Shown here piece by piece: positions 42,047-50,810 of a DNA stretch of 50,858 nt (position 1 is its first letter; every line of letters begins with the position of its first letter). Source of the DNA: Syntrophaceae bacterium UBA5764 (GTDB lineage Bacteria > Desulfobacterota > Syntrophia > Syntrophales > Smithellaceae); assembly GCA_002418825.1 (NCBI GenBank), contig DIEW01000043.1, positions 2,004 through 52,861 on the forward strand, given 5' to 3'. Both the position numbers and the translations under genes were made by a program. The notes beneath the pieces are model-generated. The model worked only from the letters and a program-made list of their open reading frames with translations. It was not told the DNA's origin and did no database searches.

Positions 42047-42793
42047 ATGGCGGAACTTCTGATTGTCGACAACATCACGAAAACTTTTGGCGGAATTGTC
42101 GCCGTACATAATTTATCCTTTTCTATTCAAGAAGGAGAAACATTGGGATTTATTGGTCCCAACGGAGCGGGTAAATCGACTGTCGTTAATGTTCTTTCCG
42201 GTTATCTTGAAGCCGATTCCGGCAAGGTTGAAATGAACGGCGTTAATATAACGAAAATGAAACCCTATCAGCGGGTACATATAGGACTGGCGCGTACCTA
42301 TCAAATTCCCCGCCCCTTTCCCGAATTGACGGCGTTGACCAGTGTCGCCGCTTCGGCGCTGTGCGGTAAAAAGCGCATCAACCAAAGTTTTGAAGACGCC
42401 TTAGTGGAAGCCACTCATTATCTGGAATTCGTCGGCCTTTTCAGTAAAAGAAATATTCTGGCCCGCGATCTGACTTTTTATGAGTTAAGAATGCTGGAAT
42501 TGGCACGGGCTTTGGCTACTACTCCGAAGCTTCTTTTTATCGACGAGGTCATGGCGGGACTCAATCCCCCCGAAGCCAATAACGCCGTTAAACTGATTGC
42601 CCGGGCCAAAGAAGAATTTGGTGTGACCGTTTTCTGGATAGAGCATGTTATGGCTGTTCTTATGGAAGCAGCCGATCGAATTATTGCCATAAATTACGGT
42701 GAAAAAATCGCCGACGGTACCCCGGATGAAGTGGTGAACAACGAAGCAGTAATTGAAGCTTATTTGGGCAGAGGGTGGAAAACATATGCTTGA
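42047..42793 (+). CDS. Liv-type ABC ATPase, LivG-like (system B)
   Basis: 248 residues. Walker A GPNGAGKST, Walker B LLFIDEVMAGLNP (the DEVMAGL form is usual in LivG), H-loop IEHVMAVL. The signature reads LTFYELRMLELARAL, so the second glycine of LSGGQ is Glu; a degenerate signature. Four adjacent genes form the transporter core of system B. Confidence 0.92.
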   Translation: MAELLIVDNITKTFGGIVAVHNLSFSIQEGETLGFIGPNGAGKSTVVNVLSGYLEADSGKVEMNGVNITKMKPYQRVHIGLARTYQIPRPFPELTALTSVAASALCGKKRINQSFEDALVEATHYLEFVGLFSKRNILARDLTFYELRMLELARALATTPKLLFIDEVMAGLNPPEANNAVKLIARAKEEFGVTVFWIEHVMAVLMEAADRIIAINYGEKIADGTPDEVVNNEAVIEAYLGRGWKTYA

Positions 42794-43487
42794 AGTCAGC
42801 GAACTTAATGTTTCTTACGGTGTTATTCCTGTGCTTCATGATGTCAGTTTTTATGTAAAAGAAGGGGAAATAGTGACCATTCTTGGTTCCAATGGTACGG
42901 GTAAAAGCACCATATTGAATACTATTCAGGGTTTTATGAGGTCGACTGGCAGGATAATTTTCCGTCAGGAACCAATACAAAATTTACCACCGCATAAAAT
43001 TGTGGATATGGGCATTGTGCAGGTACCTGAGGGTAGCAAATCATTTCCCTACATGACGGTTAAGGAAAACCTTCTGTTGGGAGCGTATCGAAGGGCTTCT
43101 TGGAAGAAAAGGAAAGAAACGTTGGACTATGTTTATAATTTATACCCGATCCTGAAAAAGAGATCGAATCAAATGGCAAGGCTTCTCAGTGGCGGAGAAC
43201 AACAGATGTTAAAAATAGGGAGAGGGCTTATGGCCAACCCTAAGCTGATTATGGTGGATGAGCCGTCGATAGGGCTGGCTCCGTTGATTGTGGACGCTGT
43301 TTATGAAACTCTGGCCAGGCTGCGGGACTCGGGAATTACAATTTTATTGACCGAACAAAATGCTCTTCGCGCTCTACAGTTAGCCACCCGGGGTTACATT
43401 ATTCAGGACGGCAGGGTGGTTATGGAAGATACAGCGGAAAATCTGATGAAAAATAATTTGGTCAAGAAGGCGTACTTGGGGAGATAA
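42786..43487 (+). CDS. Liv-type ABC ATPase, LivF-like (system B)
   Basis: 233 residues from ATG 42786, which overlaps LivG's stop by 8 bases and has GAGGGTGG upstream (an in-frame start at 42753 is too far inside LivG). Walker A GSNGTGKST, signature LSGGEQQML, Walker B LIMVDEPSIGLAP, TEQNALRAL in place of the H-loop His, as in other LivF. Confidence 0.92.
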   Translation: MLEVSELNVSYGVIPVLHDVSFYVKEGEIVTILGSNGTGKSTILNTIQGFMRSTGRIIFRQEPIQNLPPHKIVDMGIVQVPEGSKSFPYMTVKENLLLGAYRRASWKKRKETLDYVYNLYPILKKRSNQMARLLSGGEQQMLKIGRGLMANPKLIMVDEPSIGLAPLIVDAVYETLARLRDSGITILLTEQNALRALQLATRGYIIQDGRVVMEDTAENLMKNNLVKKAYLGR

Positions 43488-43494
43488 ACGAATC

Positions 43495-44850
43495 ATGGAA
43501 GATTATTTTTCTTATACGGAAAAACTATTTGCTCCTGCCGAGGCAAATCAAAAGCCGGAAGCATTAAAAGGAATTCGTGTTCTTGATTTTTCCCATGTCA
43601 TTTTTGGACCCGTCGCCGCCAGAATTCTCGCGGATTACGGAGCAGAAGTAATCAAACTGGAACTGCCCTTCTTCGGCGATCTTTGGCGTCCGGCTACCTA
43701 CTGGGGAAAATACTGGAAGCACTCCAATCCCATCTGGCACAATATAACGAAGAACAAATATTTTCTTTCCGTAAATCTCAAGCTCGAAAAATCCAAGGAA
43801 CTCATTTACAAGATGGCGGAAACCGCGGATGTGGTTATTGAAAATTTTGCTCCCGGCACGGCAGAGACATGGAAAATTGGCTACACTCAAATCAGTAAAA
43901 TTAATCCCAGGATTATTTTCCTGAGTTGCTCCACTTACGGTCAGTATGGCCCGATGCGCTTTTTCCCCGGATGGGACCTGCTGGCGCAGGCGGCGAGCGG
44001 CGTATTGAGTCTCAACGGCTATCCAGATACGGACAAGTTTTATAAACTTCCGGACTATCTGGGTGATTTTGTGCCGGGTAATTTCGGCGCCTTATCCATA
44101 ATGATGGCCCTTTATTACAGAAAAAAAACGGGGAAAGGTCAGTACATAGATTTGGCGCAGTCTGAAGCGTTGATGCGCCTTTTATTCAATTACACATATC
44201 ATAGTGTAACCGGAGGAGCTATCGGGAGAACAGGCAACGTTGACCCTACCATGGTACCGGCGGCAATTTTCAAAACAGCTGATGAAAAGCATGTTGCTTT
44301 GGCTTGCACGACCCACGAACAGTTTAAGAGCCTCCTGAACGCTATGGGAAAAGAAAATTTACTTGGAGATGATCGCTTTACAAACAATTTTGAAAGACTA
44401 AAACCGGAAAACGCAAAATTCCTCAATAATATTGTTGCCGATTGGGTCAAGAACAAAACCTGCGCTGAGATTATTGAAATTGCGGTCATTGCTTCTTTCC
44501 CGGCGGCGGAAGTTGTCGATGACTATATGATTTGTCATGATAAATGGCGCCGCGCCCGAGGCAGTGTTGTTCTTTTTAAAGATGATATGTATGGCGAATT
44601 GGTTATTGCCGGTCCCTCGGCACAGTTAAGCGGCACGCCCTCAAGAACAAAATGGCTGGCTCGCCCGCTTGGTTACCATAATCGGATTGTGCTGAAAAAG
44701 TTTCTTGGCATGTCGGAAGAAGAAATAAAGTCATTGGAAAAGAAAAAGGTCATAGGTACTTTTGACGACAGACCCGGTTTAAAACCCCCCGTCTATTATA
44801 ACCTTAATGAAGATACCATATGCAACTACGGCAAAGAGGTTTGTAAATGA
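43495..44850 (+). CDS. CaiB/BaiF family III CoA-transferase, first of a pair
   Basis: 451 residues. Transfers CoA between a thioester and a carboxylic acid. N-terminal LKGIRVLDFSHVIFGPVAARILADYGAEVIKLE is the family opening; the catalytic Asp is probably D161 (FPGWDLLAQAASG), by analogy to the D-x3-Q-x-x-SG motif of family III enzymes. KKTGKGQYIDLAQSEALM is the usual mid-domain motif. GGGGAGA precedes the ATG. It overlaps the next CoA-transferase by 4 bases; the pair resembles the two-subunit benzylsuccinate CoA-transferase BbsEF. Substrate unknown. Confidence 0.92.
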   Translation: MEDYFSYTEKLFAPAEANQKPEALKGIRVLDFSHVIFGPVAARILADYGAEVIKLELPFFGDLWRPATYWGKYWKHSNPIWHNITKNKYFLSVNLKLEKSKELIYKMAETADVVIENFAPGTAETWKIGYTQISKINPRIIFLSCSTYGQYGPMRFFPGWDLLAQAASGVLSLNGYPDTDKFYKLPDYLGDFVPGNFGALSIMMALYYRKKTGKGQYIDLAQSEALMRLLFNYTYHSVTGGAIGRTGNVDPTMVPAAIFKTADEKHVALACTTHEQFKSLLNAMGKENLLGDDRFTNNFERLKPENAKFLNNIVADWVKNKTCAEIIEIAVIASFPAAEVVDDYMICHDKWRRARGSVVLFKDDMYGELVIAGPSAQLSGTPSRTKWLARPLGYHNRIVLKKFLGMSEEEIKSLEKKKVIGTFDDRPGLKPPVYYNLNEDTICNYGKEVCK

Positions 44851-46181
44851 GCCCGAAAAAACAAAAGGAAGCAATATATACCCGACATGGTTCTTCGCGG
44901 CTAGCGGAATTGGCAAAGGCGCTGGCGGAAATCATGAACCCTGAAGGCAAGGCGGAAGTAATGGATGATTTGCTTATTTTGGATGCAAGTTACGCCAATT
45001 TTGCCGGTATTATCGCCGCCAGCCTTTTCGCGGAATTCGGCGCGGAAGTTATCAAAATTGAGCCTCCGGAAGGTGATCCTGCACGTTTCATGACGCCATT
45101 TGGTGTCCATGTAAAAGGCACAGGGATACCGTTTATAATGGAGGCGAGAAATAAACGCTATATGACTCTTGATTTAAAAAACAACAATCAAGATAGGGCA
45201 ATTTTTGATAAATTGTCCCGAAAGGCAGCGGTGGTGATTGAAACTTTTCCTCCCGGAGATATGGATGCGTGGGGAATAGGTTATCGCCAGCTTAGCGAGA
45301 AAAATCCAAGTCTTGTGTATATTGCTATTACTCCCTACGGCCAGTACACAGAACAGGCCAGAAAGTTTGCCCGGATGCCTGATGCCGATATTACCTCGCA
45401 GGCGGGATCGGGGCTTCCCGCACAAATGGGAGATGTGGCGGATAAAGGAGAGCCTTATAACTGGCCGCTGCGTGCCGGAATGTGGGCGGGCTGGTATATA
45501 TCGGGGTTAAGCGCCACGCTTGGCGCGACAGTAGCGCTGTTTCACCGGCAAAATACGGGAAAGGGACAGATGGTGGATGTGGCCACCATGGATGCTTATT
45601 CGTCAATGGTGGGAATCCCGGCATCCATCGGTTGCACATGGGGAAAAGCACGCCCAAGAATTGGAGTGCTTGATTTTATCTTGTATCCTTATGGTCATTG
45701 GAAATGTAAAGACGGATATGTGGCGATTGCTGCGCCGCGGGATCATGATTTTCGGGCATTGTTGAAAATTTTGAAACTATGGGAAATTGAAGACGACTGG
45801 CGATATTCATCGGATCGTATACCGGATATACTGGAGCAGGCGACCCATCTGCATAAACTTATTGAGAAAGAAACTGTTAAATATACCGCTGATGAATTGG
45901 TCGGCATGGCTTTGAATTACAGCAAGAAGTCGGCGAGGTCCAAATGGAGGGGGGGCGGAGTGCCTATCGTCATGAGATTGATGACACCCGAAACTGCCAT
46001 GGAAAACAAGCAGTGGCATATCCGCAAAACTTTTCAGGAATTTCATGACGACGCTTTGGGCAAATTCACCATCAGCGCTAATTTTGTCAAGATGTCCGAA
46101 TCACCTCCACGGGTAAAATGGGTTTCTTGCGAGATAGGCAAAGATAACGAATATGTCAGGGATAAATATATTAAGGAATAA
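44847..46181 (+). CDS. CaiB/BaiF family III CoA-transferase, second of a pair
   Basis: 444 residues, ATG overlapping the previous stop (ATGA), which implies coupled translation and probably a heteromeric enzyme. LILDASYANFAGIIAASLFAEFGAEVIKIEPPEGD and the D-A-D-I-T-S-Q-A-G-S-G motif (candidate catalytic D181) are visible, with NTGKGQMVDVATMDAY in the middle. More divergent at the start (about 30 residues before the domain) than its neighbour. One subunit of such pairs may be catalytically inactive; both still keep the Asp here. Confidence 0.9.
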   Translation: MSPKKQKEAIYTRHGSSRLAELAKALAEIMNPEGKAEVMDDLLILDASYANFAGIIAASLFAEFGAEVIKIEPPEGDPARFMTPFGVHVKGTGIPFIMEARNKRYMTLDLKNNNQDRAIFDKLSRKAAVVIETFPPGDMDAWGIGYRQLSEKNPSLVYIAITPYGQYTEQARKFARMPDADITSQAGSGLPAQMGDVADKGEPYNWPLRAGMWAGWYISGLSATLGATVALFHRQNTGKGQMVDVATMDAYSSMVGIPASIGCTWGKARPRIGVLDFILYPYGHWKCKDGYVAIAAPRDHDFRALLKILKLWEIEDDWRYSSDRIPDILEQATHLHKLIEKETVKYTADELVGMALNYSKKSARSKWRGGGVPIVMRLMTPETAMENKQWHIRKTFQEFHDDALGKFTISANFVKMSESPPRVKWVSCEIGKDNEYVRDKYIKE

Positions 46182-46256
46182 ATTGATAGATGATTCACCG
46201 TTCTTGAGGAACGGGTATAATAAATATAGATTATTTTAAAAAGGGGAGGTGTTACG

Positions 46257-47645
46257 ATGAAGAAAAAAAATAAAGTTGCTGCAGTTGCAGTCTCCATAGC
46301 GTTGGCAGTTTTATTTTCGCTGTTGATGTTATGGCCGTCCGCGTCTTTATCGCAAACAAAAGCGCCGCCGAAAGGAGAACCCATTGTTATTGGTTATGTC
46401 GGTCAAGTTGCATCTCCTGGTACCAAGCCATGCATGGATATCCAACAAATGGCCGTGGATGAAATCAACGCTGCGGGGGGCATCCTGGGACGACCGGTTA
46501 AGTATATTGTCCAGGATGGCAAAGGAGACACGTCGCTGTCGGTAGAAGCCGCAAGAAAGCTGATCATCGAAGATAAAGCGACGTTTGTTTCGGTTGAGGG
46601 CCGCTCGGAAATCTGTTTAGCGGTGCAGGAGAATTCGGGCAACCTGTTTAAGGAATATCCTCATATCCTTGTGTTTAACGGCCCTATGGGCTCTGAGTTA
46701 ACGGCGCGCATTATCGATGAAGCTCCTAAATACGATTTCTGTTTCAGAGATTGGGATCCGGAGCCAGCCCATTATGCCCAAACGAAGTACATTATGGAAA
46801 AGACATGGAAGAAGGATTTGGGCGTGAAAAAAATCGCCATACTTTGGGAGGATTTAGCTTGGACGACTGAATGGAGAAAAGGTATTGATTATATCAATCT
46901 GCCGACTTGGGAAAAACTGGCGGAAAGTGTTGGTTTAAAGGTTGTTTACAGCAAAGCAGTTAAACCGCGTGGGACGATGTATATGCCCATCTTGCAGGAA
47001 ATTGCCAACAAAAAGGCAGATTTAATCTTTTTTGTAAGCTCCTGGTTTACCGATACCGACGCTTTTGCCAAGCAATGGGCGGATTCCGCAGCCAAAGATA
47101 TTTATGTCTCTCTGTATGGTGGCGTTGCGCAGACGCGTGCATTCTGGTCCATGACCGGTGGTAAAGCACTGGGAATCTTCTCGTCGTTCACTGATCTGGA
47201 TGTCCCGGTAACATCCAAGACCTTGCCTCTTATGGAAAAGGCTATCAAGAGAAATATCCCCATGCAGATTCATGTGCACATTGCTTACGCCGATATTTAT
47301 CATTTTAAAGCTGCTATTGAGGCGGCGGGAGGAACGAACGATATTAAGAAATTGATTAAGGCCATGGAAGAGGTAGAAACAGAATATTCTTTGGGTAAAG
47401 TGAAATATGAAACGCAAAAGGTAAAACCATTTTACCACTCACGGGTAAGGGTCAATCCGAAAGATCCGTGGAAAACTATCCCCGGATATTATTATCAGCT
47501 ACTTATTCAGTTCCAGGAAGGCGGGAAAATTGTTTATTTGAACGAATCCTGTCCCGAAAATGAAAAGGCAATGGCGAAATTTATTAATCCGAAAGCCGTT
47601 AAAACGCCAGCACAGTTAAGAAAGATTCAGGCAGGAGGCAGGTAG
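46257..47645 (+). CDS. Periplasmic substrate-binding protein, Liv-type (system B)
   Basis: 462 residues, Peripla_BP_6 type. Long signal region (about 34 residues: KKKNK, then a hydrophobic stretch LAVLFSLLMLW, cleavage around LSQ|TKA). Mature EPIVIGYVGQVASPGTKPCMDIQQMAVDEINAAGG is the family opening; VEAARKLIIEDKATFVS follows. Clearly different from the two copies in system A. AAAGGGGAGG ribosome site. Likely delivers the ligand to the LivHMGF core of system B although it sits at the end of the operon; the two CoA-transferases between suggest the ligand is a CoA-transferable acid. Confidence 0.92.
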   Translation: MKKKNKVAAVAVSIALAVLFSLLMLWPSASLSQTKAPPKGEPIVIGYVGQVASPGTKPCMDIQQMAVDEINAAGGILGRPVKYIVQDGKGDTSLSVEAARKLIIEDKATFVSVEGRSEICLAVQENSGNLFKEYPHILVFNGPMGSELTARIIDEAPKYDFCFRDWDPEPAHYAQTKYIMEKTWKKDLGVKKIAILWEDLAWTTEWRKGIDYINLPTWEKLAESVGLKVVYSKAVKPRGTMYMPILQEIANKKADLIFFVSSWFTDTDAFAKQWADSAAKDIYVSLYGGVAQTRAFWSMTGGKALGIFSSFTDLDVPVTSKTLPLMEKAIKRNIPMQIHVHIAYADIYHFKAAIEAAGGTNDIKKLIKAMEEVETEYSLGKVKYETQKVKPFYHSRVRVNPKDPWKTIPGYYYQLLIQFQEGGKIVYLNESCPENEKAMAKFINPKAVKTPAQLRKIQAGGR

Positions 47646-47670
47646 AGGAACCGTTAAATTAATGTCGTTT

Positions 47671-47703
47671 GAGAGGCGGCCATGACAGTGGCCGCCTCTT
47701 TTT
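47671..47703 (+). terminator. Rho-independent terminator after system B
   Basis: Ten-base stem GAGGCGGCCA (47671-47680) and TGGCCGCCTC (47687-47696), six-base loop, then a run of T to about 47703. Confidence 0.92.
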
Positions 47704-47831
47704 TGCCCATTTAATTATATTCATGATATTTTGATATTGCTTCACAAAGATATATGAATTATTCTTTTCATTGTTTAAAATGCGTAGGCGTGATTAATGA
47801 ATGATTAAGTGGTTATTGGGAGGATATCATT

Positions 47832-49400
47832 ATTTCTGAAAAAACCAAGGTGGCTAAAGCGGCTGGGGTTGTCGGCGCCGCCACAATGCTCAGCCGCATT
47901 TTTGGCCTTTTACGCGATGTTGTGATTGCGGCTTTTTTTGGTGCCGGATGGAAAACAGATGCTTTCTGGGTTGCCTACCGTATACCAAACATGCTGCGCC
48001 GGTTGTTGGGAGAAGGTGCCCTTACCATTTCTTTTGTGCCGGTTTTTACGGAATATTTGCAGAAAAAAACAAAAGAAGAATCCCTTGAGCTGGCGTCCGT
48101 TGTTTTTACTATTTTATCCATTGTTTTGGTGGTTATTTCAGCACTGGGCATTATATTTTCTCCAATAATTGTTGGAATAATTGCTCCGGGCTTTATCAAT
48201 GACCCGCAACAATTTGCCTTGGCTGTTTTTTTAAATCGGTTGATGTTTCCCTACATTTTTTTTATTGCCCTTGTTGCCTTGTGTATGGGCATCTTGAATT
48301 CCTTTCAACATTTCAGTGCGCCTGCTTTGTCTCCCGTAATGTTGAATATTGCCATGATCGCGGCAGCTTTGACCTTACGCGATTATTTTGCCGAACCTAT
48401 AACGGCACTGGCTATAGGTGTCTTGCTGGGAGGTGTTCTCCAGCTGGTCATGCAGTGGCCATTTCTTGTTAAGTTCAAAGTAAAATTAAAAACAAAAATT
48501 GACCTGAAGCATCCGGGGCTTAAACAAATCGGTTATTTGTTTTTGCCGGCTGTATTCAGCTCATCAGTCAACACACTTAATGTATTTGTAGGGACCATTC
48601 TTGCTTCTCTGCTACCCTACGGATCTGTCACTTATCTTTTTTATGCCGATCGAGTTATGGAGCTGCCGCTGGGCGTGTTTGCTATCGCTATCGGCACCGC
48701 GACCCTGCCCAGCTTTTCACGGCATGTCGCGGAACAAAATATTGAAGAATTGAAATCCAGCCTTTCTTTTTCCTTGCGTCTGACGTTGTTTTTAATTATT
48801 CCTTCAATGGTTGCCTTGATGGTTCTTAGTCAGCCGATTGTGTCGGTTTTATTTCAGAGGGGAGCTTTTGATGCCCGGGCGGCCATTTTAACTGGCCAGG
48901 CCCTAATTTGCTATTCTCTTGGACTATGGGCCTTTTCCATCATTCGCGTTTATATATCTGCTTTTTATTCTCTGAAGGATTCCAAATGGCCGCTCAAGGC
49001 GGCGCTGATTGCTTTTGGGGGCAACATAATTTTCAGCGTCCTTTTGATGTATCCGTTAAAACATAATGGTCTTGCCCTGGCCAATTCGTTTGCGGTAATA
49101 ATCAATATTTTTGTGCTCAATATGGCGCTCAAAAAAAAGATTGGCAAGTTTTTGGACAAACTATTCTACATGTCCATTGCTAAAATTATTTTATCTTCTT
49201 TGGTTATGCTGGGCGTGATACTGCTTATCAATTATTATCTTTCTTGGGATATCACAGCGAATTTTCAAGATAAGGCGATTTATCTTCTTGTAACAATAGT
49301 GGCGGGGGCGTTTTCGTTTTTTATCGTTGCTTACTTTCTGAAAAGCAGGGAAATACACGCGCTCGTTAAACTTGTGAAGAACCGCTTGGGTCGTTCCTAG
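47832..49400 (+). CDS. murJ: Lipid II flippase MurJ (MviN)
   Basis: Flips the peptidoglycan precursor lipid II across the inner membrane. About 522 residues, fourteen predicted membrane segments; MLSRIFGLLRDVVIAAFFGAGWKTDAFWVAYRIPNMLRRLLGEG is split across the first two helices and the loop DxFxxAxRIPNxLRRLxGEG is diagnostic. The likely start is ATT at 47832: GGGAGGA (47818-47824) lies 7 bases before it, giving a protein that begins SEKTKVAKAAG, the usual length. A GTG at 47850 is in frame but has no ribosome site. Stands alone before serS. Confidence 0.93.
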   Translation: MSEKTKVAKAAGVVGAATMLSRIFGLLRDVVIAAFFGAGWKTDAFWVAYRIPNMLRRLLGEGALTISFVPVFTEYLQKKTKEESLELASVVFTILSIVLVVISALGIIFSPIIVGIIAPGFINDPQQFALAVFLNRLMFPYIFFIALVALCMGILNSFQHFSAPALSPVMLNIAMIAAALTLRDYFAEPITALAIGVLLGGVLQLVMQWPFLVKFKVKLKTKIDLKHPGLKQIGYLFLPAVFSSSVNTLNVFVGTILASLLPYGSVTYLFYADRVMELPLGVFAIAIGTATLPSFSRHVAEQNIEELKSSLSFSLRLTLFLIIPSMVALMVLSQPIVSVLFQRGAFDARAAILTGQALICYSLGLWAFSIIRVYISAFYSLKDSKWPLKAALIAFGGNIIFSVLLMYPLKHNGLALANSFAVIINIFVLNMALKKKIGKFLDKLFYMSIAKIILSSLVMLGVILLINYYLSWDITANFQDKAIYLLVTIVAGAFSFFIVAYFLKSREIHALVKLVKNRLGRS

Positions 49401-49497
49401 AATTAATACGGCGGACAAAATGATTGACTTCAATTACTCAAAATGTTAATTCTCACCGTCTTTTGAAAAAGAACAGCCTAATTTTGATAGGAAATAT

Positions 49498-50772
49498 ATG
49501 TTGGATATCAGGTATTTAAGGCAGAACATTGATTTGGTCCGCAAGAAATTGAGGCAAAGGGGGCAGGCGATTGACTTTGATCGATTCCTGACGTTGGACA
49601 AGGAAAGAAGAGATATCTTGCTGGCCGTGGAAACTTTGCGCAATGAGCGCAATGATGCATCCAAAGAGATAGGCAGACTAAAAAAAGAAAAAAAAGACGC
49701 CGCCCCTCTTATTGCCAAGATGGCGGAGGTTTCAGAAAAAATAAAGCGACTCGATGATAATTTAAAAGCCGTTGAGGATGATCTTAATAGGTTCATGCTT
49801 ATGGTTCCCAATATGCAGCACGAATCCGTGCCGGTAGGTAGCGGCGAAAATGATAATGTGGTTGTTCATCTTGGTGGTGAAAAACCCGTTTTTAAATATG
49901 AACCAAAGGAACATTGGGAGATCGGTGAAAATTTAAATATTTTGGATTTTAGCCGTGGTGCTAAAATTGCCGGCGCTCGCTTTACTTTATATAAAGGTAT
50001 GGGAGCCGCCTTGGAAAGGGCATTAGTCAATTTCATGCTTGATTTGCATGTCGGCGAACATGGTTATACTGAAGTGCTCACGCCTTTTATGGTTAATCGT
50101 GAAAGTATGACCGGCACCGGACAGTTGCCGAAGTTTGCCGAGGATCTTTTTAAAATCGATGGGATGGAATATTATCTGATACCCACGGCGGAAGTTCCGG
50201 TGACGAATATCTATCGGGAAGAAATACTGGAAGAAAGCAATTTGCCGGTTTATTATGTCGCTTATTCACCCTGTTTTCGTTCTGAGGCTGGTTCTTATGG
50301 CAAGGATACGCGCGGTTTGGTGCGTCAGCATCAGTTTAACAAAGTAGAAATGGTTAAATTTACCAAACCGGAATATTCTTACGATGAATTGGAGAAGTTG
50401 ACTGCTAACGCGGAAGCGGTGCTGGATAAGTTGGGGATTCATTATCGTACGGTTAATTTATGCGCCGGCGATCTGGGTTTTTCATCTGCTAAAACGTATG
50501 ATGTGGAAGCATGGATGCCGGGGCAAAATGTATATCGGGAAATTTCATCCTGCAGCAACTTTGAAGATTTTCAGGCGCGCCGTGCTTCCATTCGCTTCCG
50601 GCGCGAGGATAGCGGTAAGATAGAATTTGTGCATACGCTAAACGGGTCCGGATTGGCTGTGGGCCGCACGGTGGTAGCGATACTAGAGAATTATCAGCAG
50701 GCAGACGGGAGTGTTATCATACCGGAAGCTTTGAGGCCTTATCTGAGAGGAGTTGATAGAATATCTCGATAG
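49498..50772 (+). CDS. serS: Seryl-tRNA synthetase
   Basis: Charges tRNA-Ser with serine. 424 residues, normal length. N-terminal long coiled-coil arm (about 30-100) that grips the tRNA's variable arm; class II core with motif 2 PCFRSEAGSYGKDTRGLVRQHQF split (FRSEAG, then RGLVRQHQF) and motif 3 near GSGLAVGRTVVAILE. TAGGAAATAT precedes the ATG. A tRNA-Ser gene follows 38 bases downstream, a sensible association. Confidence 0.97.
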   Translation: MLDIRYLRQNIDLVRKKLRQRGQAIDFDRFLTLDKERRDILLAVETLRNERNDASKEIGRLKKEKKDAAPLIAKMAEVSEKIKRLDDNLKAVEDDLNRFMLMVPNMQHESVPVGSGENDNVVVHLGGEKPVFKYEPKEHWEIGENLNILDFSRGAKIAGARFTLYKGMGAALERALVNFMLDLHVGEHGYTEVLTPFMVNRESMTGTGQLPKFAEDLFKIDGMEYYLIPTAEVPVTNIYREEILEESNLPVYYVAYSPCFRSEAGSYGKDTRGLVRQHQFNKVEMVKFTKPEYSYDELEKLTANAEAVLDKLGIHYRTVNLCAGDLGFSSAKTYDVEAWMPGQNVYREISSCSNFEDFQARRASIRFRREDSGKIEFVHTLNGSGLAVGRTVVAILENYQQADGSVIIPEALRPYLRGVDRISR

Positions 50773-50810
50773 TGAGTGCTGGCCGACTTTCGGTGAAAAG
50801 GAATAATTAA

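Noticed and set aside
45391..45657. Antisense 88-codon frame in the second CoA-transferase
   Set aside because: High-GC antisense shadow of a well-supported gene; Pro-rich, low-complexity product without a ribosome site.
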